DNA of 64,000 nt from Fen-1258 sp964441505 (lineage in GTDB: Bacteria; Bacteroidota; Ignavibacteria; Ignavibacteriales; Melioribacteraceae): positions 70,462-134,461 of the forward strand of contig CAYTUV010000007.1 in NCBI GenBank assembly GCA_964441505.1, in the 5' to 3' direction. The translations under genes were made by a program, and so were the position numbers. Shown here in pieces: positions 17,817 to 26,454 of this stretch (position 1 is its first letter; each line of letters opens with the position of its first letter). The notes beneath the pieces were generated by a model, which had not been told where the DNA came from, searched no databases, and saw only the letters and a list, made by a program, of their open reading frames with translations.

Positions 17817-18629
17817 ATGATGAGCTACAAATTATCCGAACTAAACATTTATCCTGTTAAATCATTAGGCGGAATATCTTTGAATGAAGCGGAAGTTACT
17901 GACCGTGGATTAAAATTCGACCGGCGATGGATGATTGTTGATAATGATGAGAAATTTTTAACACAAAGAACCCACCCCAAGATGGCACTGCTAAAAACAA
18001 AAATCAGCCATAACAAATTAATTTTAAGTCACAAGACAGAAGATATTCCACCGCTTGTTATTCCGATTAATTCAAAATTTTCAGAAACAACTATAGTAAA
18101 TATCTGGAATGATTTGGTAACGGCATTCCTGGTTGGTAAGTATGCAGATGAGTGGCTATGCGATGTGCTGGATCAGAAATGCAAGTTAGTATTTATGCCG
18201 GACGAAACAGAAAGATTTGTTGACAGATCATACGCGAACCAGAATGAGATAGTAAGTTTTGCGGACGCATATCCCTTTCTCATTATTGGCCAGTCTTCGC
18301 TGGACGATTTGAATTCCAGGCTCGCAGAAAAACTACCGATGAACCGCTTCCGTCCGAATCTTGTTTTTAGCGGAGGCAAGCCTTATGAAGAAGATAATTG
18401 GAAAAAATTCAAAATAGGCGAAATAACATTCGAGGCCGTTAAACCATGTTCCCGATGTACTACAATAACGGTTGATCAAGAAAATGCTGAGAAAAAAGAG
18501 GAACCGCTGAAAACACTGGCTACATATCGAGCGGTAAATAATAAAGTATTGTTTGGAATGAACCTGATTCACGAGTGGACAGGCATTCTACATGTTGGTG
18601 ATGAGATAGAGGTTCTTGAGAAAAAATAA
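17817..18629 (+). CDS. MOSC-domain molybdenum-cofactor protein (mARC/YcbX-like)
   Basis: 270 residues. N-terminal MOSC_N barrel (LSELNIYPVKSLGGISLNEA, then DRRWMIVD) followed by the MOSC domain with the conserved cysteine in KPCSRCTTI, which binds molybdenum in mARC/YcbX proteins. Such enzymes reduce N-hydroxylated compounds, usually with a ferredoxin or reductase partner; no partner domain is fused here. Start could be either of two adjacent ATG codons (17817, 17820). It ends two bases before the HEAT-repeat gene. Confidence 0.88.
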   Translation: MMSYKLSELNIYPVKSLGGISLNEAEVTDRGLKFDRRWMIVDNDEKFLTQRTHPKMALLKTKISHNKLILSHKTEDIPPLVIPINSKFSETTIVNIWNDLVTAFLVGKYADEWLCDVLDQKCKLVFMPDETERFVDRSYANQNEIVSFADAYPFLIIGQSSLDDLNSRLAEKLPMNRFRPNLVFSGGKPYEEDNWKKFKIGEITFEAVKPCSRCTTITVDQENAEKKEEPLKTLATYRAVNNKVLFGMNLIHEWTGILHVGDEIEVLEKK

Positions 18630-18631
18630 AT

Positions 18632-19168
18632 ATGCTTACTATTTACAATCTGCTTAAGGGCAATGATCTTCGCTCAATCGGAAAATCAAACGAAGTTGTT
18701 GCTCTGACAACAAGCGATCCATTGCTTTTCGATGAAGTATTCGCCGGGATATTTCATGAAGATAAAGTTATTCGTGCGCGATGCGCCGATGCCGTTGAAA
18801 AAGTCGCACAAAAATTTCCACAATACATTCAAAAGAAAAAATCTGTAATTCTAAAAAACTTAAGCAAGTTCGAACAGAAAGAAGTTGTTTGGCATATTGC
18901 TTTAATGTTGGGCGTGCTAAAGTTAACACCGGCAGAACTGGACAAAGTATTTGTTCAACTATTCAAATGGATGAATTCCTCGGACAGTATAATAGTAAGA
19001 GTGGCTTGCATGCAAACTCTTGCCGTGCACTCAATGAAAAATAAAAAATACTTGAAAAGCGTCCGTGACGAAATTCAAAAGCAGATGATTAACGGCGCTC
19101 CGGCAATTAAAGCCCGTGGCCGGCATTTACTGGCCGATTTTGAAAAACTTAAATCAAATAAACAATAA
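18632..19168 (+). CDS. HEAT-repeat-like helical protein
   Basis: 178 residues, all predicted helical, with HEAT-type repeats: FHEDKVIRARCADAVEKVAQ, KEVVWHIALMLGVLKL, SDSIIVRVACMQTLAVHS, APAIKARGRHLLADFEKL. Such folds bind proteins or nucleic acids, or occur in DNA glycosylase and phycocyanin lyase relatives; nothing here decides. The 2-base gap to the MOSC gene implies translation from the same message. Confidence 0.7.
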   Translation: MLTIYNLLKGNDLRSIGKSNEVVALTTSDPLLFDEVFAGIFHEDKVIRARCADAVEKVAQKFPQYIQKKKSVILKNLSKFEQKEVVWHIALMLGVLKLTPAELDKVFVQLFKWMNSSDSIIVRVACMQTLAVHSMKNKKYLKSVRDEIQKQMINGAPAIKARGRHLLADFEKLKSNKQ

Positions 19169-19239
19169 TCCCGGATACCCACTGTTGAATTTCTGGACAA
19201 GTCTTGAATCTCAGATATCCGAAATTTATATGGAATAGA

Positions 19240-19887
19240 ATGACAATAACTACCCAACGAATATCAATTTCTAAAACCGCGCGCTACCAGATAATGGGCA
19301 AGCCATCAGAAAAAATAAATTCTGTGTGGATTGTTCTTCATGGTTACAGCCAATTAGCCGAAGACTTTGTTAAATACTTTAAGCCGCTCAGCAATGAATC
19401 AACTTTAGTTATAGCGCCCGAAGCATTGAACAGATTTTATGTAAAAGGTTTTGATGGAAAAGTTGGCGCCACGTGGATGACAAAAGAGGACCGTGAAAAC
19501 GAGATAAAAGATTACGTGAATTATCTTGATTCTGTTTATGATGAAGTTACCAAACATTGTTTTTGGGGAAAAGTTAAAATAACCGTCCTTGGTTTTTCTC
19601 AAGGAACAGCAACCGCATGCAGATGGATTTTAAAAGGAAAAAACAAAATAGACCGCTTGATTCTTTGGGGAGGCGGCATTCCACAGGATGTCGATCTTTT
19701 ATTCCAAAGAGAGTTTTTTAATTCTATCGACTTAACAATTGTTCTAGGCGACAAAGACGAATTCGTCTCGGAAGAGCAATTCAAAAAATAGATTAATCTT
19801 TTGAATGAAGTTAAACTTATTCACAAGGTTTATCGTTTTACCGGGAAGCACGAAATTAACGCTGCGGCTCTCCGGCAGTTGATTTAA
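19240..19887 (+). pseudogene. phospholipase/carboxylesterase interrupted by in-frame TAG
   Basis: Alpha/beta hydrolase of the LysoPL/carboxylesterase type. The frame runs from ATG 19240 (or TTG 19204) to TAG at 19789-19791, then stays open in the same frame to TAA at 19885-19887. Before the TAG: IVLHGYSQ, nucleophile Ser in LGFSQGTAT and acid in LGDKDEF. After it: VYRFTGKHEINAAALRQLI, the usual region with the catalytic His. The stop therefore separates His from Ser and Asp. Homologues commonly have Gln near the TAG position, which fits a CAG to TAG change. The upstream product alone should be inactive. Could also be a base-call error. Confidence 0.82.
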
Positions 19888-19907
19888 TAATAAGGAAAGG
19901 TAATGAA

Positions 19908-20279
19908 ATGGCAAATGTTCTAAACTGGTTTGAAATTTCGGTTCTCGATTTCGATAGAGCAGTTAAGTTTTATTCAGATATTTTTTCCTATCCGTCAATG
20001 CATAAAATGGATCTCGGCGGTCTCCAAATGGCAATTTTTCCTATGGAAGGAGATGGAGTTGGCGGAGCTCTTTGCCAGCATGAATCATACAAACCTTCTC
20101 AGGAGGGGGTGGTAATCTACTTGAATGCAAATCCGGATTTGAGTACGCCACTTTCAAAAGTTGAAGCAGCAGGTGGAAAAGTTGTAATGCCGAAAAAACA
20201 AATCTCGCCGGAGATTGGCTTCATGGCTATAATTATTGATAGTGAAGGTAACAGGGTAGCGTTTCATTCAAACAAATAA
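19908..20279 (+). CDS. VOC-family glyoxalase-like protein
   Basis: 123 residues. One VOC domain with the two half-modules: NVLNWFEISVLDFDRAVKFY at the start and FMAIIIDSEGNRVAFHS at the end, with GKVVMPKKQISPEIG before it. This subgroup is annotated as putative enzymes or immunity-like proteins with unknown substrate. Ribosome site AAGGAAAGG before the ATG. Ends 122 bases from the convergent response regulator. Confidence 0.85.
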   Translation: MANVLNWFEISVLDFDRAVKFYSDIFSYPSMHKMDLGGLQMAIFPMEGDGVGGALCQHESYKPSQEGVVIYLNANPDLSTPLSKVEAAGGKVVMPKKQISPEIGFMAIIIDSEGNRVAFHSNK

Positions 20280-20400
20280 AACATCTGTTATGTCATCTGG
20301 ATATGCGACATGATTTAAGCCCTATTCTTTCTAAGAAGTAATTTTAGTCTGCGGTTTGAAGTCCAAAACTTAAGTTTGAGTTTCGATATGAGTTTTGGAA

Positions 20401-20787
20401 TTACTTGCTTGCCGGATTTGGAAACAAATCTAAGAACTCTTGCAAAAGAATATGGTTCTCAACGGGCTTTGCAATAAATTTTGTTGCGCCCGCTTTGAAA
20501 GAATTATCGCGATCCTTTCTTAAGACATTTGCTGTAACAACCACGATCGGGGTTTTAAGATAGTTTTGATTCTTTCTCAACTCCTCTATCAACTCCAGAC
20601 CGTTTTTGTCCGCCCGAAGCGACAAATCGATCAGAAACACATCATAAATGTTATCCTTTATACAAGAATAGAATTCAGGAACAGTCTGAGCTATGTCAAT
20701 GTCGAAATTCTGAGACAATACTTTGTTGAATATTTTTATAATCCACTCATCGTCTTCAACGATTAGAAGTTTTGGTGTGCTTGTCAT
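20401..20787 (-). CDS. receiver-domain response regulator, partner of adjacent kinase
   Basis: 128 residues, receiver only: E11-D12-D13, phospho-acceptor D54 (FLIDLSL), T85 and K107 (AKP). Lies 28 bases downstream of the sensor kinase gene on the same strand, so the pair is a two-component system without a DNA-binding output; the regulator must act by protein contact or pass phosphate on. Related in layout to the twin receivers at 1.2 and 2.0 kb (all share the FY motif after strand 2). Confidence 0.9.
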   Translation of the reverse strand: MTSTPKLLIVEDDEWIIKIFNKVLSQNFDIDIAQTVPEFYSCIKDNIYDVFLIDLSLRADKNGLELIEELRKNQNYLKTPIVVVTANVLRKDRDNSFKAGATKFIAKPVENHILLQEFLDLFPNPASK

Positions 20788-20815
20788 TGTAAGTCCCTTC
20801 GTTTAAAATTAATAG

Positions 20816-22948
20816 TTATAGTGTCTTCTCGGATGATTTGAGAAAACACAATGTAAATTTCGTCCCCGTATTTTTATTTGTTTCTACCTTTATATCAACG
20901 TTATTAATTTCACAATATTTTTTTACCAACGCCATGCCTAAACCGGTGCCTTCATACTTACGTGTGTATCCCTGCTCTTCTTGTGTAAATGGATCAAAAA
21001 GTTTTGGCAAAAAGCCTTTAGAAATTCCTATTCCGGAATCTGAAACAATAACAGTTAAGTCGTTGTTTAGGTTCCTGTCTATGATTATTTCTACCTTGCC
21101 CGATGAGGTGTATTTAATTGCATTATCAACAAGGTTAGCAAAAATTTGACCTGTGCTGTAGAAGTCGGCTGATACAACTGTATCGGCTGTGTTTTTGAGG
21201 AGACGAAATTCCAATCCCTTTTTCCGGGCAGTAAGGTCATATTCATCATAAATGTTTTCTAACACATCCTCTGCTAAATCAAATTCGTTTTGTGTGGATT
21301 CATACATCCCGGTTTGCAATTCAGACATGTTCAGAATTAATTCAACTGTCCGAATAATTCTTCTTCCGGCAGTATCAATTCCTCTAAAGCTATTAAGCAT
21401 TTCATCTGTCATCTGTTCTTTTAGATCATCTTTTAATAATTGAGTAAAGCCTACAACAACATTCAGGGGCGATCTGATCTCATGTGACATCTGCGCTAGA
21501 AATTCCGATTTCAATTTGCTGGCTTTCTCCGCTTCATCTTTTGCACGGACCAATTCTGCTTCTTCTTTTTTCTTGAGAGAGATATCGCGCGTTACGGATA
21601 GAGCTACCCGCCGATCCTCATAATCAACTAGTCTAATGTTAACACCTACGGGAATCTGCTCACTGGTTTTTGTTTTGTAGGTCGTTTCAAAATACAAATC
21701 ACCTTTTTCCTTGAGGATCCTGAATCTATCGCGTACTTTTTCATTGCTTCCCGAAAGGTTTAGATCCAACACATTTAGCTGCAAAAACTCCTCTCTGTTG
21801 TATCCAAATTTTTCAGAAGCAGATTCATTTACTTCTATAATTTTACCATCTAACTCAACAAGTAAAATTGCATCTCCTGCAGTATGAAATAGAGTTTTAA
21901 ATTTCTGCTCGGATTGCCGCAATGCTTCTTCCGCCTTTTTGCGCTTTGTCTCTTCTTTCAAAACAGCGCGTGCTTTAATGATGTAATATAAATAGATCGA
22001 TGATCCCAAAACTAATAGTAATGCAATTATTATCCACTTAGCGATAAATTGTTTCATCGTGCTGAGTGCCTCAACTTCGGGAGTGGTAACAATGATTGAC
22101 CAGAACCTGTCGGCAATTTTAATTGGATAGTAAACCGCAACATATTTCATAGGCTCTGAACCTGGGAACTTAGGATTAGGCCACGAATAATATCCCGAAC
22201 CGTTTTCACCCCGAACGGCTTTATTCAAAATATAGATCAAAGAGGGTGAGCCGGAATAAAGACTAAATACATTTTGATTATTATGTTGTTGAAGAGGGCT
22301 ATAAATTACAACCCCCTTTTGGCTGATTGTCCAGGCGAATCCGCTCTTGCGCACTTTAATATTCTGCAGGTAATTTTTTGCCAGATTTTCGAAAGGAATT
22401 AAAACTGCCAATCCTCCTTTGAATACACCGTTTTTGAAAACCGGAAGGTAATAGGCAATGCTTCTGTATCCCTGGACAGTTTCAAAAATATCAGAAAGGA
22501 CGCGTCGCTGAGTTTTTAAAAATCTCTGTATGTGTTCCTGTTGTGAAATATCGGAGCCCACAAATTTTGAGTTATTTGGGATTGTATAGATAATTTTTCC
22601 ATTTTCATCAATTCGAGTGATTGCACGTATTTCAGGAGAGTGGCTATTATACAAAACATCTATTAGTCCTTTTCCCGTATCGTCGAGGTCCATTATAGAT
22701 CGTTGGTTGACCAAAAAGGAAAGAAGAATATCGTACTGGCTAAAAAAAAGCTGAATACCGTTTGCAGCCTGCTTTGCGTGCGTGCGCTGCTCAATGTTTA
22801 ATTGATTGATCGCCTCCTCTTTGACGTCATGGTAGGCCGAGTAAAGCAAAGAAACGCAAACCCCAAGTATGACCAATGGTAAAAATATTTGTTTAAGGAT
22901 ATTTTTTAACATTACGCTCCGGGAAATTGATTTATTATCGTGTTTCAT
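20816..22948 (-). CDS. membrane sensor histidine kinase: Cache, PAS, HisKA, HATPase
   Basis: 710 residues. Transmembrane helix 1 at ~20-38, a periplasmic double-Cache-like sensor at ~40-295 (QGYRSIAYYLPV, KYVAVYYPIKIADRFW), transmembrane helix 2 at ~304-323, a PAS domain at ~345-460, HisKA with phosphorylated H489 in MSHEIRSPLN, and a HATPase with N box NLVDNAIKYT, G1 DSGIGIS and G2 GTGLGMAL. It senses an unknown extracellular ligand and should phosphorylate D54 of the receiver encoded immediately downstream. Confidence 0.93.
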   Translation of the reverse strand: MKHDNKSISRSVMLKNILKQIFLPLVILGVCVSLLYSAYHDVKEEAINQLNIEQRTHAKQAANGIQLFFSQYDILLSFLVNQRSIMDLDDTGKGLIDVLYNSHSPEIRAITRIDENGKIIYTIPNNSKFVGSDISQQEHIQRFLKTQRRVLSDIFETVQGYRSIAYYLPVFKNGVFKGGLAVLIPFENLAKNYLQNIKVRKSGFAWTISQKGVVIYSPLQQHNNQNVFSLYSGSPSLIYILNKAVRGENGSGYYSWPNPKFPGSEPMKYVAVYYPIKIADRFWSIIVTTPEVEALSTMKQFIAKWIIIALLLVLGSSIYLYYIIKARAVLKEETKRKKAEEALRQSEQKFKTLFHTAGDAILLVELDGKIIEVNESASEKFGYNREEFLQLNVLDLNLSGSNEKVRDRFRILKEKGDLYFETTYKTKTSEQIPVGVNIRLVDYEDRRVALSVTRDISLKKKEEAELVRAKDEAEKASKLKSEFLAQMSHEIRSPLNVVVGFTQLLKDDLKEQMTDEMLNSFRGIDTAGRRIIRTVELILNMSELQTGMYESTQNEFDLAEDVLENIYDEYDLTARKKGLEFRLLKNTADTVVSADFYSTGQIFANLVDNAIKYTSSGKVEIIIDRNLNNDLTVIVSDSGIGISKGFLPKLFDPFTQEEQGYTRKYEGTGLGMALVKKYCEINNVDIKVETNKNTGTKFTLCFLKSSEKTL

Positions 22949-22993
22949 TTACAATATATTAATATTAGCATAAAAGCCATTTTTTTATCGCTA

Positions 22994-24433
22994 TCATAGT
23001 TTGTATTTTTTTTCTAGATCTTTAGACCTATAAGAAAGACGGGTATTTTCTAAGTTGTCAATAACATCTATTAGTTTTTTTACCTTCACCTTATCAGCAC
23101 TGTGTCTCATGTAAATCTCTATTAAATATTTAACTGCGGTGTATTTATCTCTCTCATTAACAGCAGCTATTGATTTATTGAAAGATTGCTCGGCTTTATC
23201 GTAAGAATTGATCTTAAAATAGAAAGCACCGATCAGCAAATTCAATTGATCTTCAAAGCCGTTTTCCGGTGTAAATTCCGGTTTTGTTTTCAAAAGATTT
23301 TCGATTTCAGAAATTTCTTTGTCTAAGGCTATTCGCACCGAAAGCTCATGCAGCCACTTGCTCTCTTTTTCATATCTCTTAACAGCAGAGAATGCCTCCT
23401 GGTAGCGCTCATTCAAGGCAGTTTCATGTTTTTTTATTCTAGCGTTGTCTCTCGTCAGCCAACTATTGAAAACTACAATAAAACGGGATGCTGCTCCACC
23501 GCCCCGGAATAATTTTTTTTCATTCTGTAGCGCCCGCTCTCCATATTGAATTGCGAGTTCAGAATTTCCTTTGAGATCATAAAGCCGGGCTTTTGCGAAA
23601 TCATCAATCAGGCTATCTTTATCATTCTTAATAATGTTTTCTGCCCTTTTTATTTCCCAAATATTCATAAGAGTCTGGCAGTATGCATTCAGAGTTCGTT
23701 TGTTTTTAGGAAAGCGATTTAAAAAATTTTCGAAATAAGGCAAAGCCGCATATTCATTCCCTTCAAGACTGGTATAAATCTCAATCAATGTGAGAGCAGA
23801 TTGTCCAAATGTAAGTTTTCCTTTTTCATATGCCAGCTGAAGTTGAGCCAGTCCCTTTTCTCTATCACCTGAAAAACCTAGAACACCGGCAATAAAACTT
23901 GTAATTCCGCTCATCCTATCGGCATAATATCCCAGCATTCCCAGCACCAAATAAGCATCATAAAATTGGGGATCGACATTAACAATCTCTTCCATAATAC
24001 TTTTTGCTTTCTTCCCGCTTTTAAAAGCACTCCACCAGGAAGCATCAACTCCGTATACGCGGGCTAGGTATGCATGTATTGTTCCAGAATAAAATTTGTT
24101 CTCTAAGCTCAGTTTAAATTCGTCAATCCTATCAATAACATTTTCACAATAATCAATAATTTCTTTGTTGAGTGTCTTTCTTCCCTCGTCTCTTTTCCCG
24201 GGGTCCAATTCCGCTACCCTTTGATAGTACTCGAGTATTTTTGTATTTATGAGATAGTAATAGTACTTCGGTGAGCCGGGATTCAGATTAATTTGTTTCT
24301 GACATAATTTTTTTGCCTGATCATATTGTTCGTTAAAGGTAAGAGTGATAATCTGCTGGTCAATTGGTGTTGGATCGACAGGTCTTGCAGAAATTACGAA
24401 GGAGATCAAAAATAGAAGTAATAAATATTTCAT
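22994..24433 (-). CDS. secreted TPR-like helical repeat protein
   Basis: 479 residues; signal peptide to about residue 16 (ISFVISARP). The body is helical with TPR-like repeats (TFNEQYDQAKKLCQKQINLNPGSPKYYYY; FYDAYLVLGMLGYYADRM; NEYAALPYFENFLNRFPKNKRTLNAY, each read as separate helices). No enzyme motif. It likely acts as a periplasmic scaffold. It lies 45 bases upstream of the sensor kinase on the same strand, so it might be part of that signalling unit. Confidence 0.7.
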   Translation of the reverse strand: MKYLLLLFLISFVISARPVDPTPIDQQIITLTFNEQYDQAKKLCQKQINLNPGSPKYYYYLINTKILEYYQRVAELDPGKRDEGRKTLNKEIIDYCENVIDRIDEFKLSLENKFYSGTIHAYLARVYGVDASWWSAFKSGKKAKSIMEEIVNVDPQFYDAYLVLGMLGYYADRMSGITSFIAGVLGFSGDREKGLAQLQLAYEKGKLTFGQSALTLIEIYTSLEGNEYAALPYFENFLNRFPKNKRTLNAYCQTLMNIWEIKRAENIIKNDKDSLIDDFAKARLYDLKGNSELAIQYGERALQNEKKLFRGGGAASRFIVVFNSWLTRDNARIKKHETALNERYQEAFSAVKRYEKESKWLHELSVRIALDKEISEIENLLKTKPEFTPENGFEDQLNLLIGAFYFKINSYDKAEQSFNKSIAAVNERDKYTAVKYLIEIYMRHSADKVKVKKLIDVIDNLENTRLSYRSKDLEKKYKL

Positions 24434-24617
24434 ATAAAATCACCCGTTGCTGGATAAAATAAATAACTATTTCGGTTTGCAAAATAATCAAAAGATATCA
24501 ATATGAAAGTATTTGTAGTTCACGCTCATCCGGATTAAAATATTTCCCTTCAAAATTAATCCTCAAATACAATAAATTTACCGAAACACCGTTTACAGTA
24601 ATAGAAAAAAGAGTTTT

Positions 24618-25163
24618 ATGAGTACAACTCAAGAGCAGATTCTAATTGAAAGATGTCGTAACGGAGACGCATCCGCCTTCGGTCCGTTAATGCAACTTTA
24701 CCGGAGGCAGTTGTTCTCATATCTGTTCAAGTTGAGCGGGGAAAGAACTCAAGCGGAAGATTTGTTTCAAGAGACTCTGATAAAAACATGGAGAGGAATT
24801 AAAAAATATTCGGAAAGGCAGAAATTTTCATCATGGCTTTTTACAATTGCACACAACACGGCGATGGATAATCTGCGGTTAAGGAAAAAAGAGGAAATGA
24901 TTTCGGGAATAGATCCGGATGATCTTCGATCTCCGAACGATACGCATAAACAATTTATAAATGATGAAGAGACAAGAATGATAGAAAAAGCAATCAAAAC
25001 ATTACCGGCAAAACAGAAGGAAGTATTTCTGCTGCGCATTTATGGAGAGGTAAGTTTCAAAGAGATAGCCGAGTTAACAAAGGAGCCTATTAACACGGTG
25101 CTTTCTCATATGCATTACTCAGTAAAGAAGCTCAAAAAAATTATCGGAAGCAAAAATGACTAA
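24618..25163 (+). CDS. ECF-type RNA polymerase sigma factor
   Basis: 181 residues. Region 2 (LYRRQLFSYLFKLSG, then QAEDLFQETLIKTWRGI) binds the -10 element and core polymerase; region 4 (LPAKQKEVFLLRIYGEVSFK, then EIAELTKEPINTVLSHM) binds -35. No region 3, as in ECF factors. The 3' end overlaps the anti-sigma gene by 8 bases, the classical arrangement for an ECF/anti-sigma pair. Divergent from the TPR gene across 184 bases that should hold both promoters. Confidence 0.95.
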   Translation: MSTTQEQILIERCRNGDASAFGPLMQLYRRQLFSYLFKLSGERTQAEDLFQETLIKTWRGIKKYSERQKFSSWLFTIAHNTAMDNLRLRKKEEMISGIDPDDLRSPNDTHKQFINDEETRMIEKAIKTLPAKQKEVFLLRIYGEVSFKEIAELTKEPINTVLSHMHYSVKKLKKIIGSKND

Positions 25164-25713
25164 CATAAAAAACACAGTATGCCAGGATTTTGAACATGAA
25201 ATGTGGCTTTACCTTGCCGCCGAACTGCCGGCGGAACGGATGGAATTCTGGAAAAAACATCTTCTGGAATGCGATGACTGCACACTTGAACTAAAAGAAA
25301 AGATTAGAGTTATCTCGAACATCAAAGAAAAAATCGCGGTTGATCTTGACGACTCATCCTTTGCTAGAATGATTGACGCGGCGGTTTCAAAACGAAAAAG
25401 CTGGATGGAGAATATTTTAGGAGACAGATTTATTTACACTGAGAACAAAAGTTTTTACGGCAAGGCCGCACTGATAGGAGCTTTTGCAACAACCGCAATT
25501 ATTATCCTGCTCGTTACGCACCAGTCGATTCCCGTTAATAAGATTCCCAATCATCTGCTGGATTGGGAAGGGAAAAAAATTACATATCAGATCGATGAGA
25601 TGAAAAACAGGATCCAGTTAATTGGTGATGATAAATGGGGAAAAGAAATTAATCTTCTCGATCAGAGAATTGAAAAACTGGAAAAAGAATCGGATAAATT
25701 TTCGTTTTATTAA
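25156..25713 (+). CDS. membrane anti-sigma factor with zinc-finger motif
   Basis: 185 residues. N-terminal ZAS-type motif: C9 and HLLECDDC (H-x3-C-x2-C), which binds zinc and the sigma factor in the cytoplasm. One transmembrane helix at about 100-120 (AALIGAFATTAIIILLVTH), then a periplasmic coiled part with alternating charge (IQLIGDD, LDQRIEKLEKESDK). Overlap with the sigma gene indicates coupled translation. Release is probably triggered by an envelope signal. Confidence 0.88.
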   Translation: MTNIKNTVCQDFEHEMWLYLAAELPAERMEFWKKHLLECDDCTLELKEKIRVISNIKEKIAVDLDDSSFARMIDAAVSKRKSWMENILGDRFIYTENKSFYGKAALIGAFATTAIIILLVTHQSIPVNKIPNHLLDWEGKKITYQIDEMKNRIQLIGDDKWGKEINLLDQRIEKLEKESDKFSFY

Positions 25714-25726
25714 AAGGAGAAACAAA

Positions 25727-26380
25727 ATGAAAAAGTTACTAATTATAGCGATAGCCGTAATCTTTGCGGGATCGTGGTCAAATGCTAATGCTCAATTTGC
25801 AAGCAATTCAAGCGGATTAAGCTCTACATATCAGGAGCTTGAGCATTCTCTTGCCCAGGTTCAGGGCGGGGAGATGTCGAAAGAAGAAGAGGAACGCTTA
25901 CTGAAAAATTTATCTCCGGAGATGAAGGCAAAACTTGAAGAAGTGAAAAAATTGAACAAGAATAAATACTACCAGCTATTGAGAGGTACTTCTTATCTGT
26001 CAAATTTCTACAGCTATTCCGGTAGCACAAGCGGTTATAATGTTGGCCGTGCGCTCTCTCTTTATGAGGAGGCAGCAAAGGAACGAACCGAACAGATGAA
26101 GAAACAGAAAGAGCTTGAGATTGATGTAGAAATCTACGCACTTAAATACAAGACTGCGGACAACACAAACCAGCAAAAAATCAAATCGGAACTTCAATCA
26201 GCGCTTAATCAACTGTTCGATATTCGTGAATTTCAAAAGCAAGAAGAAGTTAAGCAGCTTGAAAAACGTCTGCAGGAATTAAAAGAATCTCTGCAAGCGC
26301 GCAAGCAAAACAAAAATGAAATTGTTCAGCGCAGAATTCAAGAGATGCTTGGCGATTCAAAATATTTAAGATGGGAATAA
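25727..26380 (+). CDS. exported coiled-coil protein, third gene of the ECF operon
   Basis: 217 residues from ATG 25727, which has AAAGGAGA just upstream; the frame extends upstream inside the anti-sigma gene but without support. Signal peptide to about residue 22 (SWSNANAQF). The mature protein is Lys/Glu-rich with long predicted coiled coil toward the C-terminus (QEEVKQLEKRLQELKESL). It may be the envelope sensor or a CpxP-like chaperone for the sigma/anti-sigma pair; no family recognised. A strong terminator ends the operon. Confidence 0.7.
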   Translation: MKKLLIIAIAVIFAGSWSNANAQFASNSSGLSSTYQELEHSLAQVQGGEMSKEEEERLLKNLSPEMKAKLEEVKKLNKNKYYQLLRGTSYLSNFYSYSGSTSGYNVGRALSLYEEAAKERTEQMKKQKELEIDVEIYALKYKTADNTNQQKIKSELQSALNQLFDIREFQKQEEVKQLEKRLQELKESLQARKQNKNEIVQRRIQEMLGDSKYLRWE

Positions 26381-26412
26381 ACTATACTAATCCTCAAATA
26401 AGCTGTATTAAT

Positions 26413-26444
26413 CCCTCTCCCCCAAAGGAGAGGGGCTTTTTTTC
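26413..26444. terminator. rho-independent terminator after ECF operon
   Basis: Perfect 8-base arms CCCTCTCC and GGAGAGGG around a 6-base loop, followed by gcTTTTTTT. It lies just after the coiled-coil gene and 11 bases before the end of the convergent DUF4175 gene. The U-run points to use mainly by the plus-strand operon. Confidence 0.88.
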
Positions 26445-26454
26445 GTTTATCGTT

